Below, in pieces: positions 48,501 to 56,814 of a DNA stretch of 64,000 bases. The position numbers were made by a program, and so were the translations under genes. The first letter of the stretch is position 1. The number at the start of each line of letters is the position of its first letter. The notes below the pieces were generated by a model that ran no database searches, had not been told where the DNA came from, and was given only the letters and a program-made list of their open reading frames with translations. The stretch spans positions 799,072-863,071 of the forward strand of contig MEHQ01000140.1 of the NCBI GenBank assembly GCA_008828725.1, written 5' to 3'. Source of the stretch: Saccharina japonica. Lineage: Eukaryota > Sar > Phaeophyceae > Laminariales > Laminariaceae.

Positions 48501-51011
48501 AACGTGGATCACGACAACGTGGCGCACGGCAACAAAACAAAAAGAAACATGGAACGATTCCGCTAACGCTCACGCGCGCGAACCCAATACCTCGGGACCG
48601 GGCTTGGCGCAGCCCCCATTACTCTCTCCCTGCCATGGAACGCCGACAATGTCAAATAAACAAAGCGTCCGTGCTCTACAAGATAGTATTCATAATTAAT
48701 AGCTCTAGCTTACGCTCGAGCCGATGCCCGCCAGCGCCGTCCCGGGCCCTCTAGGCCCCCCGCCCCCCCCCGGAAGGGTGTGTGCGATCTCACCTGGTAC
48801 AAGGCCTGGCTCAGCTCCTGCCTCGTCTGGTCCAGGTGCTGCTTGAGGGTGTGCGTCTCGAGCATCAGGTCGTCCCACTCGTTCTGCTCAAGGCCACAGG
48901 CAGGCAGGCAGGCGGGCACAGACACGGACACAGACACGGGCGGACGGCAATAGAGACGGGAACGTAAGAACCCCGTGTGTACTCACTCGTAGGAGGAGCT
49001 GGCAGATTCATGAGCTCGGTCGAAGGGCTCGACAAGAAACACCGTGAACACAGAAACGACGCGAAATTTTTCGATTTTTTATTTGTTTTCCCCGTTATGG
49101 TGCGTAAACTACGCGGTGTACCTACTGTATACTGGGGTCGTACAGCAGGAGTAGCCTCGTGTGTTTTTCTCCCAGAAGGAGCAGGACCCCCCCCCCCCCT
49201 CCCCATCTCTTTCTCGAAAAATAAAAAAAAAACAGATATGTATAATACTCTCCTACAGCAGTGCACATCGCGCAGCAAAAAAAAACAAACTACTTTATTT
49301 CGCGCGCGTCTCATTCTGCCGCCAACTCCCCCGCCCCGCCCCCCTCCGTCTCGAAAGGGATGCATGGTCAATAGTCAAAAGACTAAGGCACGCAACACAT
49401 GAGTGAAAACCCGACGTGCTCCGTCCCGGCATTGTAGGGATGCAAAGGTCTATGGTCGTACGACTACGGCCGTGCACGACATGAGTACACCCCCCCTCCC
49501 CCCCCTCCCGACACACACACTAACGCCTCAGGCGCTCACCTGCATGATAGCCAAGAGGCCGGGGATGGAGGCGGCCTCGACAGGGCGGGGCTTGACCGCC
49601 TTGTCTGATCGAAGCTCCAGCAAGTCATCTACTGCCAGCTCCTCGCCCGTAGCGGGACACTGCCGGTACACGCACATGCAGCAGCGTTAAGTAGAGAACC
49701 GTCAGAGATCAGTGGGGCTCGCAGGGGCAGCAACCATGCACGAATACATCCATGGCCGGCGTAAGTTGCTTGGCGGGTTTAGACAGGCAGACGGACGACA
49801 ACAGCATAGGGGGTGGTGGTGGGGGGGGGCACCGGGAGCATCCCCTCCATGGTGGAATGCCTCCTGTAATACTCGTAGGACGTGTGCTGAGCAAGGCGGC
49901 CAGACACACTCTTCGCGAGGCGAGCGGCAGCAAAAAACTGCTGTACCTCGCCTTGCTTTGCCTTGCCTTGCCTTGCCTTGCCTCTTACCCGGTATATACT
50001 GGCGCACGTTTCTCATAACCACGCTGCAGTTTTGCACACAAGAGGGCGATCGATTTTTTGGCGTGGCTCTTGCTGCTCTGTGGTGGCTTGGGATGGCTGA
50101 CAAATCGCGTAACGCCCACGGCCAAAACTCTCCAAATAGACGTCACCGCAAGATAAAATATTAGCGCCTTGCACACCAGCAGCAGGACGCGGGATAGGCG
50201 ACAACCCGCGCCCCCACCGGAGTGACAACACAGGTACGAGTATGCGCTTCCTGCTTACCCTGGTACAATGCTACTGCTGCTGTAGTCTAGCTCTGTTAAG
50301 CAAGACGCCGAAACAAAAATGCTGATCTGACGCTCACACGAGTTACTCCCCGGAGCCATTAGCCTTCCCACGTATTCCAGCCCGCGACCCCGCGAATCGT
50401 CCCTCCTTCCCTCCCCCCCTCCCTCGGCAAACGAGCGGGGGCGGACAGGACAGTAGCGCTACTTTCACAACAGCAGAATACATCAACTACTACTACTACA
50501 ACCTCTCCTACGGGCGTTGTCCGGTCCAGATATTGAGCACATGTGTGTGAGTACCACTGCGACCCCCCCCCTACCGTTCCCTCGGTTTCGATGAACTTGA
50601 CGACCAGCCGCTTCTCGAAGAGGTGGCCCGACTTCTTCGACACCACGGGGACCTCCGGCGTCTGTCCCGATACTACAAACACACATTTAAGGAGGCGGGA
50701 GCGGGGGGGGGGGCGGGTATTGATCATTTTGGGACTCACTTCAGGGGGGGGGGGGATCAAAATTGGTATAGAGGAGGTGCGTCCGAGCTGCAACGTAAAG
50801 GAGCCTAGTAACACACCCCGCGCATAGGGTTTAGTTTGGTTTGTTTCGGTTGGTTCGGTTTACTTTGGTTTGGTTCGGGTCCACGGTCGTCGTTGTTGTC
50901 GTCGTCCGAAAACTATTTTGGAGCGATGGGTAAATTGGACGGTTCTGTATCAACCAAGGGCGAGAGACGCACCGGCCAGCGTTGCATACAGTCACCAGCA
51001 TCGCAAATCAT
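27472..51011 (-). CDS. PRP19: Pre-mRNA-processing factor Prp19 (U-box, coiled coil, WD40)
   Basis: Prp19 is the U-box E3 ubiquitin ligase and scaffold of the nuclear NineTeen Complex that stabilises U5/U6 in the active spliceosome. Minus-strand exons, in order: 50996-51011, 50575-50672, 49540-49659, 48794-48883, 47445-47574, 37894-37984 (or 45918-46008), 37068-37206, 35806-36119, 34333-34468, 30580-30803, 28307-28402, 27472-27522. About 495 codons, close to the usual 500-525. Seen: EVPVVSKKSGHLFEKR (U-box start), CPATGEELAVDDLLEL, VKPRPVEAASIPGLL, the WDDLMLETHTLKQHL coiled coil, ACRVIARLVRERDEA, then WD40 repeats ending SMDRTVRFYG. A short linking exon (expected near a GH motif) between exons 9 and 10 was not found. 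The middle is disrupted by near-identical duplications, and exon 10 appears to lack single bases. Confidence 0.93.
28307..28402 (-). CDS. PRP19: PRP19 exon 11: WD40
   Basis: 96 nt, phase 0/0, gtttcag| to TTCCTG|gtaagt. It encodes VFAVKTWGELATYDGYGGSV and TGLKFGKSAGFL, the penultimate blade of the propeller. Confidence 0.95.
28633..28733 (+). repeat. 20-bp minisatellite, five copies
   Basis: Units of AACGTACACAGCAGTGGCTA with few changes, in PRP19 intron 10. Confidence 0.9.
28893..29213. mobile_element. Two TTAA-flanked MITE copies
   Basis: Family P copies at 28893-28981 (left TTAA intact, right end TTAC) and 29117-29213 (TTAA both ends, CCCTTATAAGACTGGAG ... CCTAAAAGGG). Both lie in PRP19 intron 10. 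Confidence 0.75.
29470..29912 (-). repeat. Repeated copies of the PRP19 exon 10 3' end
   Basis: On the minus strand the module GGCAAGAACTGCACGAAG, usually preceded by GGGAGC, recurs at about 29729-29750, 29810-29832 and 29889-29911, with weaker versions near 29595 and 29472. The same module ends exon 10 at 30580-30596. The copies sit in the following intron. Confidence 0.75.
29996..30165 (-). repeat. Two partial G1 repeats
   Basis: Two reverse G1 cores in tandem, each with GCATTGCAGGGATGCG, TATGGTCAT and ACGACTACGGCC. The first carries a 4-bp insertion (TCATTCATAC). Confidence 0.7.
30580..30803 (-). CDS. PRP19: PRP19 exon 10: WD40, with apparent 1-nt deletions
   Basis: After gctag| it encodes GPMGALTSLGLQDDVFTYMA, SAGEDGYARL and ARASSVAFDFSGSYLAAGGK. 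The homologous order (GHTGPVTSL ... ATAEDG ... SVAFD-SGSYLA-GG) fits. The end reads GGCAAAACTGCACGAAG then gatgagt. 224 nt is one short of a phase-0 exon, and the donor lacks its T. Downstream copies of the same module have GGCAAGAACTGCACGAAG then gtg. The usual LWDLRK motif after EDG is not present. Confidence 0.8.
31155..31378 (+). repeat. (TGTGT)n pentanucleotide array, copy A
   Basis: About 220 bp of TGTGT/TGCGT units, followed by GGGTT units up to 31470. Strand asymmetric, almost free of C on the plus strand. It recurs at 38411-38634 in the large duplication. Confidence 0.97.
32440..32768. mobile_element. Cluster of three TTAA-type MITE copies
   Basis: Family P copies at 32440-32523, 32521-32607 and 32681-32768; the last has TTAA at both ends. 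The cluster is repeated at 39696-40024 in unit B. Confidence 0.7.
32809..32932. mobile_element. Family M MITE copy
   Basis: TATTACGGGGGACCACAG ... CTATGGTCCTCCGTAATA inverted termini with TA at both outer ends. Repeated at 40065-40188. Confidence 0.8.
33908..34033. mobile_element. Family M MITE copy
   Basis: ATTTACGGAGGACCATAG left end and a right end interrupted by a short insertion (TTTACTAGTGTTTACTAC). Repeated at 41164-41289. Confidence 0.7.
34333..34468 (-). CDS. PRP19: PRP19 exon 9: WD40 (copy A)
   Basis: 136 nt, phase 2 to 0, accgcgtag| to CAAGCG|gtacga. It encodes RHVKNEEYAEGYKCVRFHPD and GLILGTGTGDALVRIWDMKQ. FHPDGLILGTGT is a Prp19 hallmark. Confidence 0.97.
34507..34925 (+). repeat. 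G2 plus G1 repeat pair
   Basis: G2 (34507-34686) followed by G1 (34690-34925). Both start with a G run and TGTACTTCATTTTCATGCAT-type sequence, so the two subfamilies share their left module here. Repeated at 41763-42181. Confidence 0.75.
35429..35535. mobile_element. Family M MITE copy
   Basis: CACGGGGGACCGTAGCTATT left end and TTTACTATGGTCCTCCGTAA right end. Repeated at 42685-42791 and 43583-43689. Confidence 0.7.
35806..36119 (-). CDS. PRP19: PRP19 exon 8: WD40 repeats (copy A)
   Basis: 314 nt, phase 0 to 2, ccccacag| to AACCG|gtgtgt. It encodes VLTGGVDKTAIVFDRDTQAQ, SGHTKRVTDACFHPTKELLL, SADKTARVWQAVEGGEG and TASKDKSWAFYDIN, covering two to three blades of the substrate-binding propeller. 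Confidence 0.97.
36516..36665. repeat. Inverted CGGGT / ACCCG tracts
   Basis: CGGGT units (36516-36560) and ACCCG units (36616-36660) face each other across 55 bp, so a long hairpin is possible. The repeat is of the same kind as 1557-1642. Confidence 0.8.
36800..36973 (-). mobile_element. hAT-like MITE (174 bp) in a PRP19 intron
   Basis: CAAAGATGTCGGGAGACA termini flanked by a perfect 8-bp target duplication, CCACCACG. Inverted relative to the copy at 19611-19775. Present only in unit A. Confidence 0.9.
37068..37206 (-). CDS. PRP19: PRP19 exon 7: first WD40 region
   Basis: 139 nt, phase 2 to 0, aaaacag| to AACCTG|gtacgt. It encodes a KKRAMPEDLSSAE linker, SNTLHKTSPKGITCLDLHP and SKPNL. It joins VLTGGVDKT of exon 8 as in other Prp19 proteins. 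It is the only middle exon without a duplicate. Confidence 0.95.
37894..37984 (-). CDS. PRP19: PRP19 exon 6, copy A
   Basis: Same as 45918-46008. This copy lies immediately upstream of the unique exon 7, so a 5-6A-7 path needs no skipping between 6 and 7. The single N at 38007 lies 23 bases upstream, in place of the CAC repeat seen next to copy B. Confidence 0.9.
38007..38007. other. Single-N assembly join
   Basis: The N separates the end of the duplicated exon 6 segment from a G1 repeat (38008-38094). A second single N at 3496 also abuts a duplicated exon. Confidence 0.9.
41589..41724 (-). pseudogene. PRP19: PRP19 exon 9, copy B
   Basis: Identical to 34333-34468 with both splice sites. Its phase-0 end cannot join exon 6A (phase 1 entry), so it would not be used in a normal Prp19 mRNA. 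Either a real but silent duplicate or an assembly product. Confidence 0.8.
43062..43375 (-). pseudogene. PRP19: PRP19 exon 8, copy B (out of phase in context)
   Basis: Complete and identical in translation to 35806-36119. In the assembled order it would follow exon 6B, which ends in phase 2, whereas exon 8 needs phase 0; exon 7 has no copy between them. Including it would break the frame. Confidence 0.8.
43411..44211. repeat. Nested duplication B' (801 bp, offset 898)
   Basis: A copy of 42513-43313, including the same A variant as unit B, so it derives from B. It ends within exon 8 at GAGAGCGTCGCC, then unique sequence begins. Confidence 0.95.
43960..44211 (-). pseudogene. PRP19: PRP19 exon 8, truncated third copy
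   Basis: 252 of the 314 nt of exon 8, lacking its first 62 nt (the acceptor side). It lies in the 898-bp-offset repeat 43411-44211. Without an acceptor at the proper place it cannot be spliced in normally. Confidence 0.85.
44212..45439. other. Unique segment in unit B lacking exon 7
   Basis: Occupies the place that 36154-37415 holds in unit A, but carries no exon 7 and no hAT-like MITE. It contains a plus-strand SINE (44920-45230) and CCCCTCAGGT-type short repeats (45250-45420). Confidence 0.8.
44920..45230 (+). mobile_element. tRNA-derived SINE
   Basis: Head GCCCCGGTGGTCTAACAGGT with a box-B-like GAGGTTTCGAGTCTC, a body with GTGGGTAAGCACAATCCGAC and AAGAACCGTAGTGGGGG, then an AATAAATGGGATGG end and short A tract. 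It shares head, body and tail with 58396, 60932 and 61379. Confidence 0.85.
45440..46030. repeat. Duplicated segment around PRP19 exon 6
   Basis: Copy of 37416-38006 (offset 8024). In copy B the sequence runs on into (CAC)n; in copy A it stops at the N at 38007. Confidence 0.95.
45918..46008 (-). CDS. PRP19: PRP19 exon 6, copy B
   Basis: 91 nt, phase 1 to 2, ccttgcag| to AAGAG|gtgcgt. It encodes EMQTEEDGEEGISDAVHAQM then QAKWKELSKKR. It is identical to copy A at 37894-37984. Read from exon 5, either copy keeps the frame, but copy B must splice over the B/B' duplicates to reach exon 7. Confidence 0.9.
46736..46810. mobile_element. Short TIR element (CACTCTGG family)
   Basis: TACCACTCTGGTCCGAAATA ... 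TATTCCGTGGTA, about 75 bp. The sister at 63735-63817 has complete ends. Confidence 0.7.
47445..47574 (-). CDS. PRP19: PRP19 exon 5: coiled coil
   Basis: 130 nt, phase 0 to 1, ccgtgcag| to GGAAG|gtcagt. It encodes NDAACRVIARLVRERDEARS and an Ala/Gln-rich helix. DAACRVIARL-RERDEAR is a Prp19 signature. Confidence 0.97.
48794..48883 (-). CDS. PRP19: PRP19 exon 4: coiled coil
   Basis: 90 nt, phase 0/0, ttgagcag| to TACCAG|gtgaga. It encodes NEWDDLMLETHTLKQHLDQT then RQELSQALYQ, matching the WD-LMLE ... RQELS-ALYQ segment that starts the Prp19 tetramerisation coiled coil. Confidence 0.97.
49352..49494 (-). repeat. G2 and G1 fragments in tandem
   Basis: Reverse G2 core (49352-49401) directly followed by a reverse G1 core (49402-49494) ending at a C run, in PRP19 intron 3. 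Confidence 0.7.
49540..49659 (-). CDS. PRP19: PRP19 exon 3: U-box C-terminal half
   Basis: 120 nt, phase 0/0, ccggcag| to ATGCAG|gtgagc. It encodes CPATGEELAVDDLLELRSDK and AVKPRPVEAASIPGLLAIMQ. The CP-TGE, VDDL and KPRP-ASIP blocks are conserved in the Prp19 family. Confidence 0.97.
50575..50672 (-). CDS. PRP19: PRP19 exon 2: U-box N-terminal half
   Basis: 98 nt from tttgtag| to GGAACG|gtaggg. It encodes SGQTPEVPVVSKKSGHLFEK and a KFIETEGT end. PVVS-KSGH-FEKR is the signature that opens the Prp19 U-box, the E2-binding module. Confidence 0.97.
50996..51011 (-). CDS. PRP19: PRP19 exon 1 (16-nt start exon, tentative)
   Basis: ATG ATT TGC GAT GCT G|gtgact encodes MICDA plus one base that completes a Val codon with exon 2, giving MICDAVSGQTPEVPVVS. 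Prp19 proteins begin with a similar short M-F/I-C-x segment directly before SG. The phase (1) fits exon 2 exactly. It is the only such site I found within 400 bp upstream. Confidence 0.55.
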
Positions 51012-53150
51012 CACACAATTCCTTCCCTGTTTTTTGTATGACGCATACTTACACGTAACGTCGAGAGAGAAAACAGTCACACCTGTCGGGAGGCTTTATT
51101 CTCGACGAAATAGGGGAAGGTCTCGGTGGGAGTTCGCTACGATATTAATCCACGCCGGGTACAAACGTTTCGCGGACGAACATTTATCGGTGTGCTGCAC
51201 TATCGTGTTTGAGAGTTGCTGTCTGCAAGAGTGCTTGTTACCGACCGCCGTATAATACGTATGTATTATATCATCTGCCTATATATGATGCATGCGTACA
51301 CGCCAGGTACTTCCTATTAATATGTCCGTACAACGCAAAACAGGATGGGCTCATGATACTCGCAGGCGTCTGAGACTTTCGGGGGGGGTGATGCAATAAC
51401 AAGGTGCCTGCCGTGACGAAGCCCATTGCCGCACTCGTTGCTGCTCGTACTGCTGTAACGCTGTAACGCCCTCGACGCGTGCTACGATAGAGGTATACGA
51501 TGGTATACCTTTTTTTGGCTGAAACGTTTTCTGAATGATCTATTAAAGGCATATTCGTTCAGCGTTCATTCTTGTGTTGCAGTATTTGTCGTTTTACACT
51601 TAAGACCATGGGAGATTTTCGTCGGGTATGATAGCCGTTCATTTTCCTCCAGCAAAACGTTTTGCATGAGGTACGTATAGAGCTCCTGAAGTGGCCAGCC
51701 TCATAAAAAAAAAAAAATGGGGGCGTGGCTTTCGTAGCATGTGTCCCTCCCTCTCCGGCCAGCCGCTGAAAATAACGTTTCTTGTCCTATTGTGTTTCGT
51801 AAAATTCAGCACCATCAGTACGGACCACGCCGTGCACATCGTGTGGCGTGCGTTCAGCTACCGCACGACAGGTTTGTTCGTCATACCCGTATTATACATA
51901 GCCCCCCTACCCGTACGCGCACGGCCTCTTTCGCGGCAACTCCCCACTCCCCTCCGCGCCTCGTCTGCTATATATACGCAAATAATTGTGGACCTGATTA
52001 ACCCCTTAAGGGAAGCAATCCCGTTTTGGGGACAAATTACTTGGAATTAGACTAAGATAATCGGTGGTGTAAAAAAGGGTTATTGAGTGTCACAACAATA
52101 TCGCCGTATCACCCGGGTGATAAGATAGCACACTGGGTGATAATATAACACACTGGGTGATAAGGTAACACACCCTCTCGGACGAGTTCCCAAGCCGATT
52201 TGCTCGACACCGGGGGGGAGGGTACACACGCTGACCGATGCGTCCCCCCCCATCCCATTTAGTATCTTCGCCCTTCTTTTCTCTCTCCCTCTTTACTCGT
52301 AACTCAGATCCGGGGTCACTAAAGTAGGCTCTTCTCTTCCCTCCCCACTACGGTACATACGTGCCTTGCATTTTTATCGCGAAAAAAAATCAGCACTTTC
52401 TTCCCTCGTCGACTCGCGTCGAACGTATCGAACATGTCTCGACTGTATACGAGTAAGGATCTGAATATTCCTAAAAAAAAATCGCCATTTTCGTTGCGTG
52501 TCCCGTTTTGTTTCTATTTACGCAGTGCTGTTGTTACGTGTGCCCTTGAGGAGTAAATCACGCCGGAAGAGGCCAAGCACCGCGAAAAAAAGCAACCCAA
52601 CTACATGATTCGTACCAAGCATACACATTTAGTAGAGGTAGCACGAGCATGAGCAGCAATAGCAAGCAGCAGCAGGAGCAGCGGTCCCCTACGATGTATA
52701 CGAGTACATACAATACACGAGAGAATACCAAGCATGTTCGAGTACGTGTATTACGATGCAATCGGCACTATGAAGACGCCCAATGGAAACCCAAGAGACG
52801 GCGCGCAAACATACACTTACAGAGCTTACCACTTTTTCGAGAGTTTGTCTGATTGGCTTAGGGTCGGGGTTAGGTTAGTCTGATTGGCTTAGGGTCAGGG
52901 TTGGGTTGATCTGATTGGCTGGGTTGGGTTGATCTGATTGGCTTAGGGTCAGGGTTGGGTTGGTCTGATTGGCTTAGGCTTAGGGTTAGGGTAAGTTATA
53001 CCGGAATCTAACCATTTTCTCGAATAAGTGGTAAGCAACCCTCATCAAGTCAACTGCCTGCGTGTAAGCAGACAAAATACCCCATCAATACGACGACACT
53101 CACTTGCGCACTGCATGGTGGCCAATGTTCCTCCCACTCCTCCTCCTCAG
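51012..53150. other. Region upstream of PRP19
   Basis: Should hold the PRP19 promoter; no clear element is visible. It contains a TTAA-type MITE (51998-52083), TGGGTGATAA repeats (52100-52180), a reverse SINE fragment (52248-52430) and a telomere-like minisatellite. I see no confident gene. Confidence 0.6.
52855..52995 (+). repeat. Telomere-like minisatellite
   Basis: About four units of TCTGATTGGCTTAGGGTCAG plus GGTTGGGTTGG-like spacers, ending in TTAGGGTTAGGG. Internal, interrupted and short, so not a telomere. Confidence 0.85.
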
Positions 53151-54464
53151 GGACAAGCCGCCTCCGCCAACAAGCGAAGCGAAGACGTGAGATGCAACAG
53201 ACAAGCCCCGCCTGCTTTGCGGAAACCCCCACGAGTCACCAAATTGAAATTCGACAAAAAGGACGAAATACGAAATGGCATTAAAAGACCAAACGAGAAG
53301 GACAAGGGAGAGGAGGACGAGCAGGTGAGAGGGGCCTGCAAGACGATAACAGCAAGAGGGGGTCTTGAGTCTTGATGCCCTTGGATGTGCCAATGTTAGC
53401 TGCCTGCACCATTGAGCGTGACGGACTACGCGAGGAGACCGTACCATTACCGGAGCTCAGGAGTGTTTTCTGTCCGTATCCACCCCCCCCCACTGCCCCC
53501 CCGCCCTCCTCATGAAAAAATGTAAGAACACTGGGCGAGTTGTGCAGTTCGAGCAGGGGGAGCCCACACTTGGTTTGCTCGCGCGAAAAACAAAATCCCA
53601 TTGATCCAAAAACAAAGTTTTGCGTTGCTTTTCTTTCATTTTTTTTTCAATTGCCGCCACAGAGGGCTTGGCCTCGTCGACCGAGCAATCGCATCAAACA
53701 CATGCCGACACCACCATACGGGTCTTCGCAGCATCACCTTTGCACGGCAGGCGGTGCGCGGCACAACACTAAGATAGTGGATGCCCCACGCCCGCGCGCC
53801 AATAAGATGATTGATCACCGCCGCACAGGAGGGAAGCCAAGGTTTTTGACCCTGTGGGTAACACCACCGATGGCTGCATCGCGCCGACGGATCCGCCGGG
53901 GCAAAAGCAGAATTAGTTACATGCATCGAGAGGATATCCTAGATCTCACCTTCCTTTTTCTATTGCACTTCTGCTTTGCTGCTGCTGCTGTTGCTGCTGC
54001 GGGTTGTGTCTCTCGACTCTCGAGGTGCTTTTGGTCTTTTGGTGTAGAAAAGGGTTTCATATGTATGTAGAGGCGTTTTTGGTTCGGAAAACGGGGATTT
54101 ATTTAAGAGACAGCGCTAAAAGTTGTGCGACTGCGACAGAGCACAGCAGCAGAAGCGGAACGGCGGACGGTAGCCTGGCGGGTAAAACTTCTCGAAGACT
54201 CCCGCCCCAGCTCTGAGGATGAAACGAAGGGCTTCCCGTTCGTGTCGGTGAGCCAAGGTCTCGATTATTCGCTGTGTTGAGCTAAGCAAGTCGATGCAGC
54301 AAGCAGCACCAGCACCGCGCGCCCGAAAAGAAGAACCGTCAAAACCACACCGCCTTTACTTGTGTTGTGCACTTGCTAATAACGGACGAGTGACACCAGA
54401 ACCGTCCGCTGTTGCGCACAGAGTCCTGACTTCGAGCGATCAGCTCGATAGAACGCCGATACCA
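53151..54464 (+). CDS. Candidate unknown gene (exon-like segments)
   Basis: Four open segments with plausible splice sites: 53151-53324 (tcctcag| to GAGCAG|gtgaga, Lys-rich), one starting at 53663 (gccacag|, end unclear), 54114-54247 (gagacag| to GTGTCG|gtgagc, ending SSEDETKGFPFVS) and 54291-54464 (aagcaag| to ATACCA|gtgagt). Phases agree between 53151/53663 and between 54114/54291. I recognise no family, and the sequence just after 53926 is a dispersed repeat. It could equally be chance ORFs. Confidence 0.25.
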
Positions 54465-55052
54465 GTGAGTAACGCCAGCTCTGCTTGGAGCTTGCGCAGC
54501 TCAGGACGGTTTTTTGTTTCATCGCGTACGTCGCAAAGGAAAGAAGGATGTGGTACTCGTCCACAACAGACAGGTAGTACTCGTAGTCAATCAAGTAGTC
54601 CCGCCGACTCGCCCATAATCCGATCTACCCTCCTTGAGCTTTGAGATGCGTGAGATGCGTGCATCGCGTTTCGACAGCAGCAGTGGTCTACAGCTAGTGT
54701 ATTATCACGGCGACTAGCCGACCGTTGCTCGAAGTCGTGCTAACAGAGACGGCAAGGAGCGCATAACAGCAGCCATCATCGAGGTGGCTGGAGGCGGAGA
54801 TATATACGACAACAAACGACTCATCCGAAGCGCGGTTCGCGAAAATATTTGCCAAATCAATACCTGGTATAAATTCTGTCTACTGTCAGCACCATACGTA
54901 TGGTATGATGCAAGATACAGGTATCCAGGAATCCAGGAAACACAGCAGCCACTACGAGTGCTGGTGCGGATGTACTCTGTTTGTTGATGCTCTCGAAACA
55001 CTCGAACCCTTGAGCACGGGGACGGGCACAGGTGTGTACCTGGTCCTTACGA
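54465..55052. other. No feature seen
   Basis: Mixed sequence with short GAGATGCGT repeats (54643-54662) and micro-palindromes. I see no gene or defined element. Confidence 0.5.
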
Positions 55053-55628
55053 TAGAGGTGTTACCCGACGAGTACCCGTCTTAAATGAGTACCCGCCAAC
55101 TGTGAGAACAAAATACCCGGATACTCGCGAGTATTTACGGCCATTTTGGGCGGGTACCCGGGTACCCGTTTAACAGTAGGGTACCCGTCTAGCACCCAGG
55201 TACCCAGATACCTGGGGCCCAAGTATTCGGCGAGTATGAAGTGTTACCCGTACCTTTGACAGGAATTAACAAGCCGGGAAATACTCGCGAGTAACTATTA
55301 ATATTCATCGTGTGAGATGTGAGGCATGAGACAGCAATTCCACTTTGAAAAGTTTGTCCGGAAAGCATGTATGTACGAAGTACTACCCAGGGTGGGTGAT
55401 TTAGGGGATGATAAGGTGCCATCCCCGTGATCCCCGATGCAAAACCAGCGGGTACCCGGGTACCCGGGTATCCGTTTGAACCGGGTACTCGAGTACCCAA
55501 GTACCCGGGGCCCAAATACTCGGCGAGTATGAAGTGCCATTCGTACCCGTGACGGGTATTAAAGCAGTAGCAAGCCGGGCAATACTCACGAGTACCCGGG
55601 TAATTGGCAAAAGGGTATAACACCTCTA
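55053..55628. mobile_element. TIR element with ACCCGGGT subterminal repeats, copy 1
   Basis: TAGAGGTGTTACCC ... GGGTATAACACCTCTA ends, 576 bp. Between them are many ACCCG/GGGTA units in both orientations. No coding sequence. Sister copy at 59659-60207. Confidence 0.85.
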
Positions 55629-56572
55629 GCGTACCCACGAGTCCCGGCATCGTCTCGCACTGTCTGTCGTAACTACTACCTGGTATAAATATTCGTACTT
55701 ACCTGGTACTATTTTCACACAAATACGTACCAAAAATAAGTGACTTATTAATAGCGTAGAATCTACCTGCTACCTGATTCCGTACGTCGCCCCCCGTGCC
55801 TGGTGCCTGGTGCCTGGTACGGTACTGCTGTACAAAGGTACCCGGCAGTTCTGTAGATGCCCACGCCACTCACAGAACATAACCAAAACTGCATCGCATG
55901 TACCTTGTACTGCTGCTGTAGACTGCTGTACGTACGGATAACTGCTGCTGACTTTTTTCTTGTAACTTGTGAGCTTGTAACTTGAAACGACACTCCCACT
56001 CCATATTCTTAGTCGAGCCATGCAGTCTCTGCTGTGTGATGTTACGCTAGCATACAGACAGTGTAGTTCCACGAATACCTGGAAAGAAATATCCTAGTAG
56101 TACTACGAGCTGGTCCAGCCGTAAAATTGATTTTCGTTCTATTATCGTTTCCGCAAGCGTTTGGAAATACTAGGACTCCAAATTTTACAGCAGTGTTCCC
56201 AGGCCTGCAGCGCATATGCAGACGTCAGAATTTTTCGAATCCGAGTTGTTTTCGTCGAGAAACATCATGTTGAGCAAATCCCGACACTTACGGGGGTGTC
56301 TCGATACTAAAGTCGGTACGAAAGTCCGAAACCATTGGACAGCGGATGAGGCCGATTCTTGGTGTGAACATTCCTTGAGGCATGACAAGACGGTCGATAT
56401 CCTCACCATCCCCTAATTCATTGTATATCAGGAGATATGACGTGTCTAGTATCCGCAATACAAATTCAAGATGTTATGATGTTTGACACGAAAAATGGAT
56501 TTCCCAGCCCAATTTTTCGTTTTTTTCGTTTTTTTTTTCCCCACGTGATTCGCATCGCTTTCGTCTACAGCT

Positions 56573-56698
56573 TCAAAGCGGGTCTTTTTTGTTTTTGTTT
56601 TTTTTTCCCTAAATATTTGCGAAAACGTGATCTGTGTTTTTCTTGAAACGGCCATATAGGTCCGCCTTTTCAAAAAAATAAAAAAGACCCGCTTTGAG
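56573..56698. mobile_element. Small hairpin element
   Basis: TTCAAAGCGGGTCTTTTTT at 56573 and AAAAAAGACCCGCTTTGA at its right end form about 18-bp inverted repeats around a T-rich core. Possibly a MITE; only one copy seen. Confidence 0.55.
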
Positions 56699-56814
56699 TC
56701 GTTCGGTTGTACTCTAATGAAGCTCTATGCAAAGTTTCAGTTCCAAACTCGCAAAATTGAGCTGGGAAAAAGCTGGCGAATACAGCAATATCGTCTCGGC
56801 CGGACCAGCTCGTA

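Noticed and set aside
52558..52640. Exon encoding PEEAKHREKKQPNY
   Set aside because: A stop codon directly precedes it in frame with no AG acceptor between, so it cannot be spliced in.
52855..52995. Chromosome end
   Set aside because: The repeat is short, interrupted and internal, with unrelated sequence on both sides.
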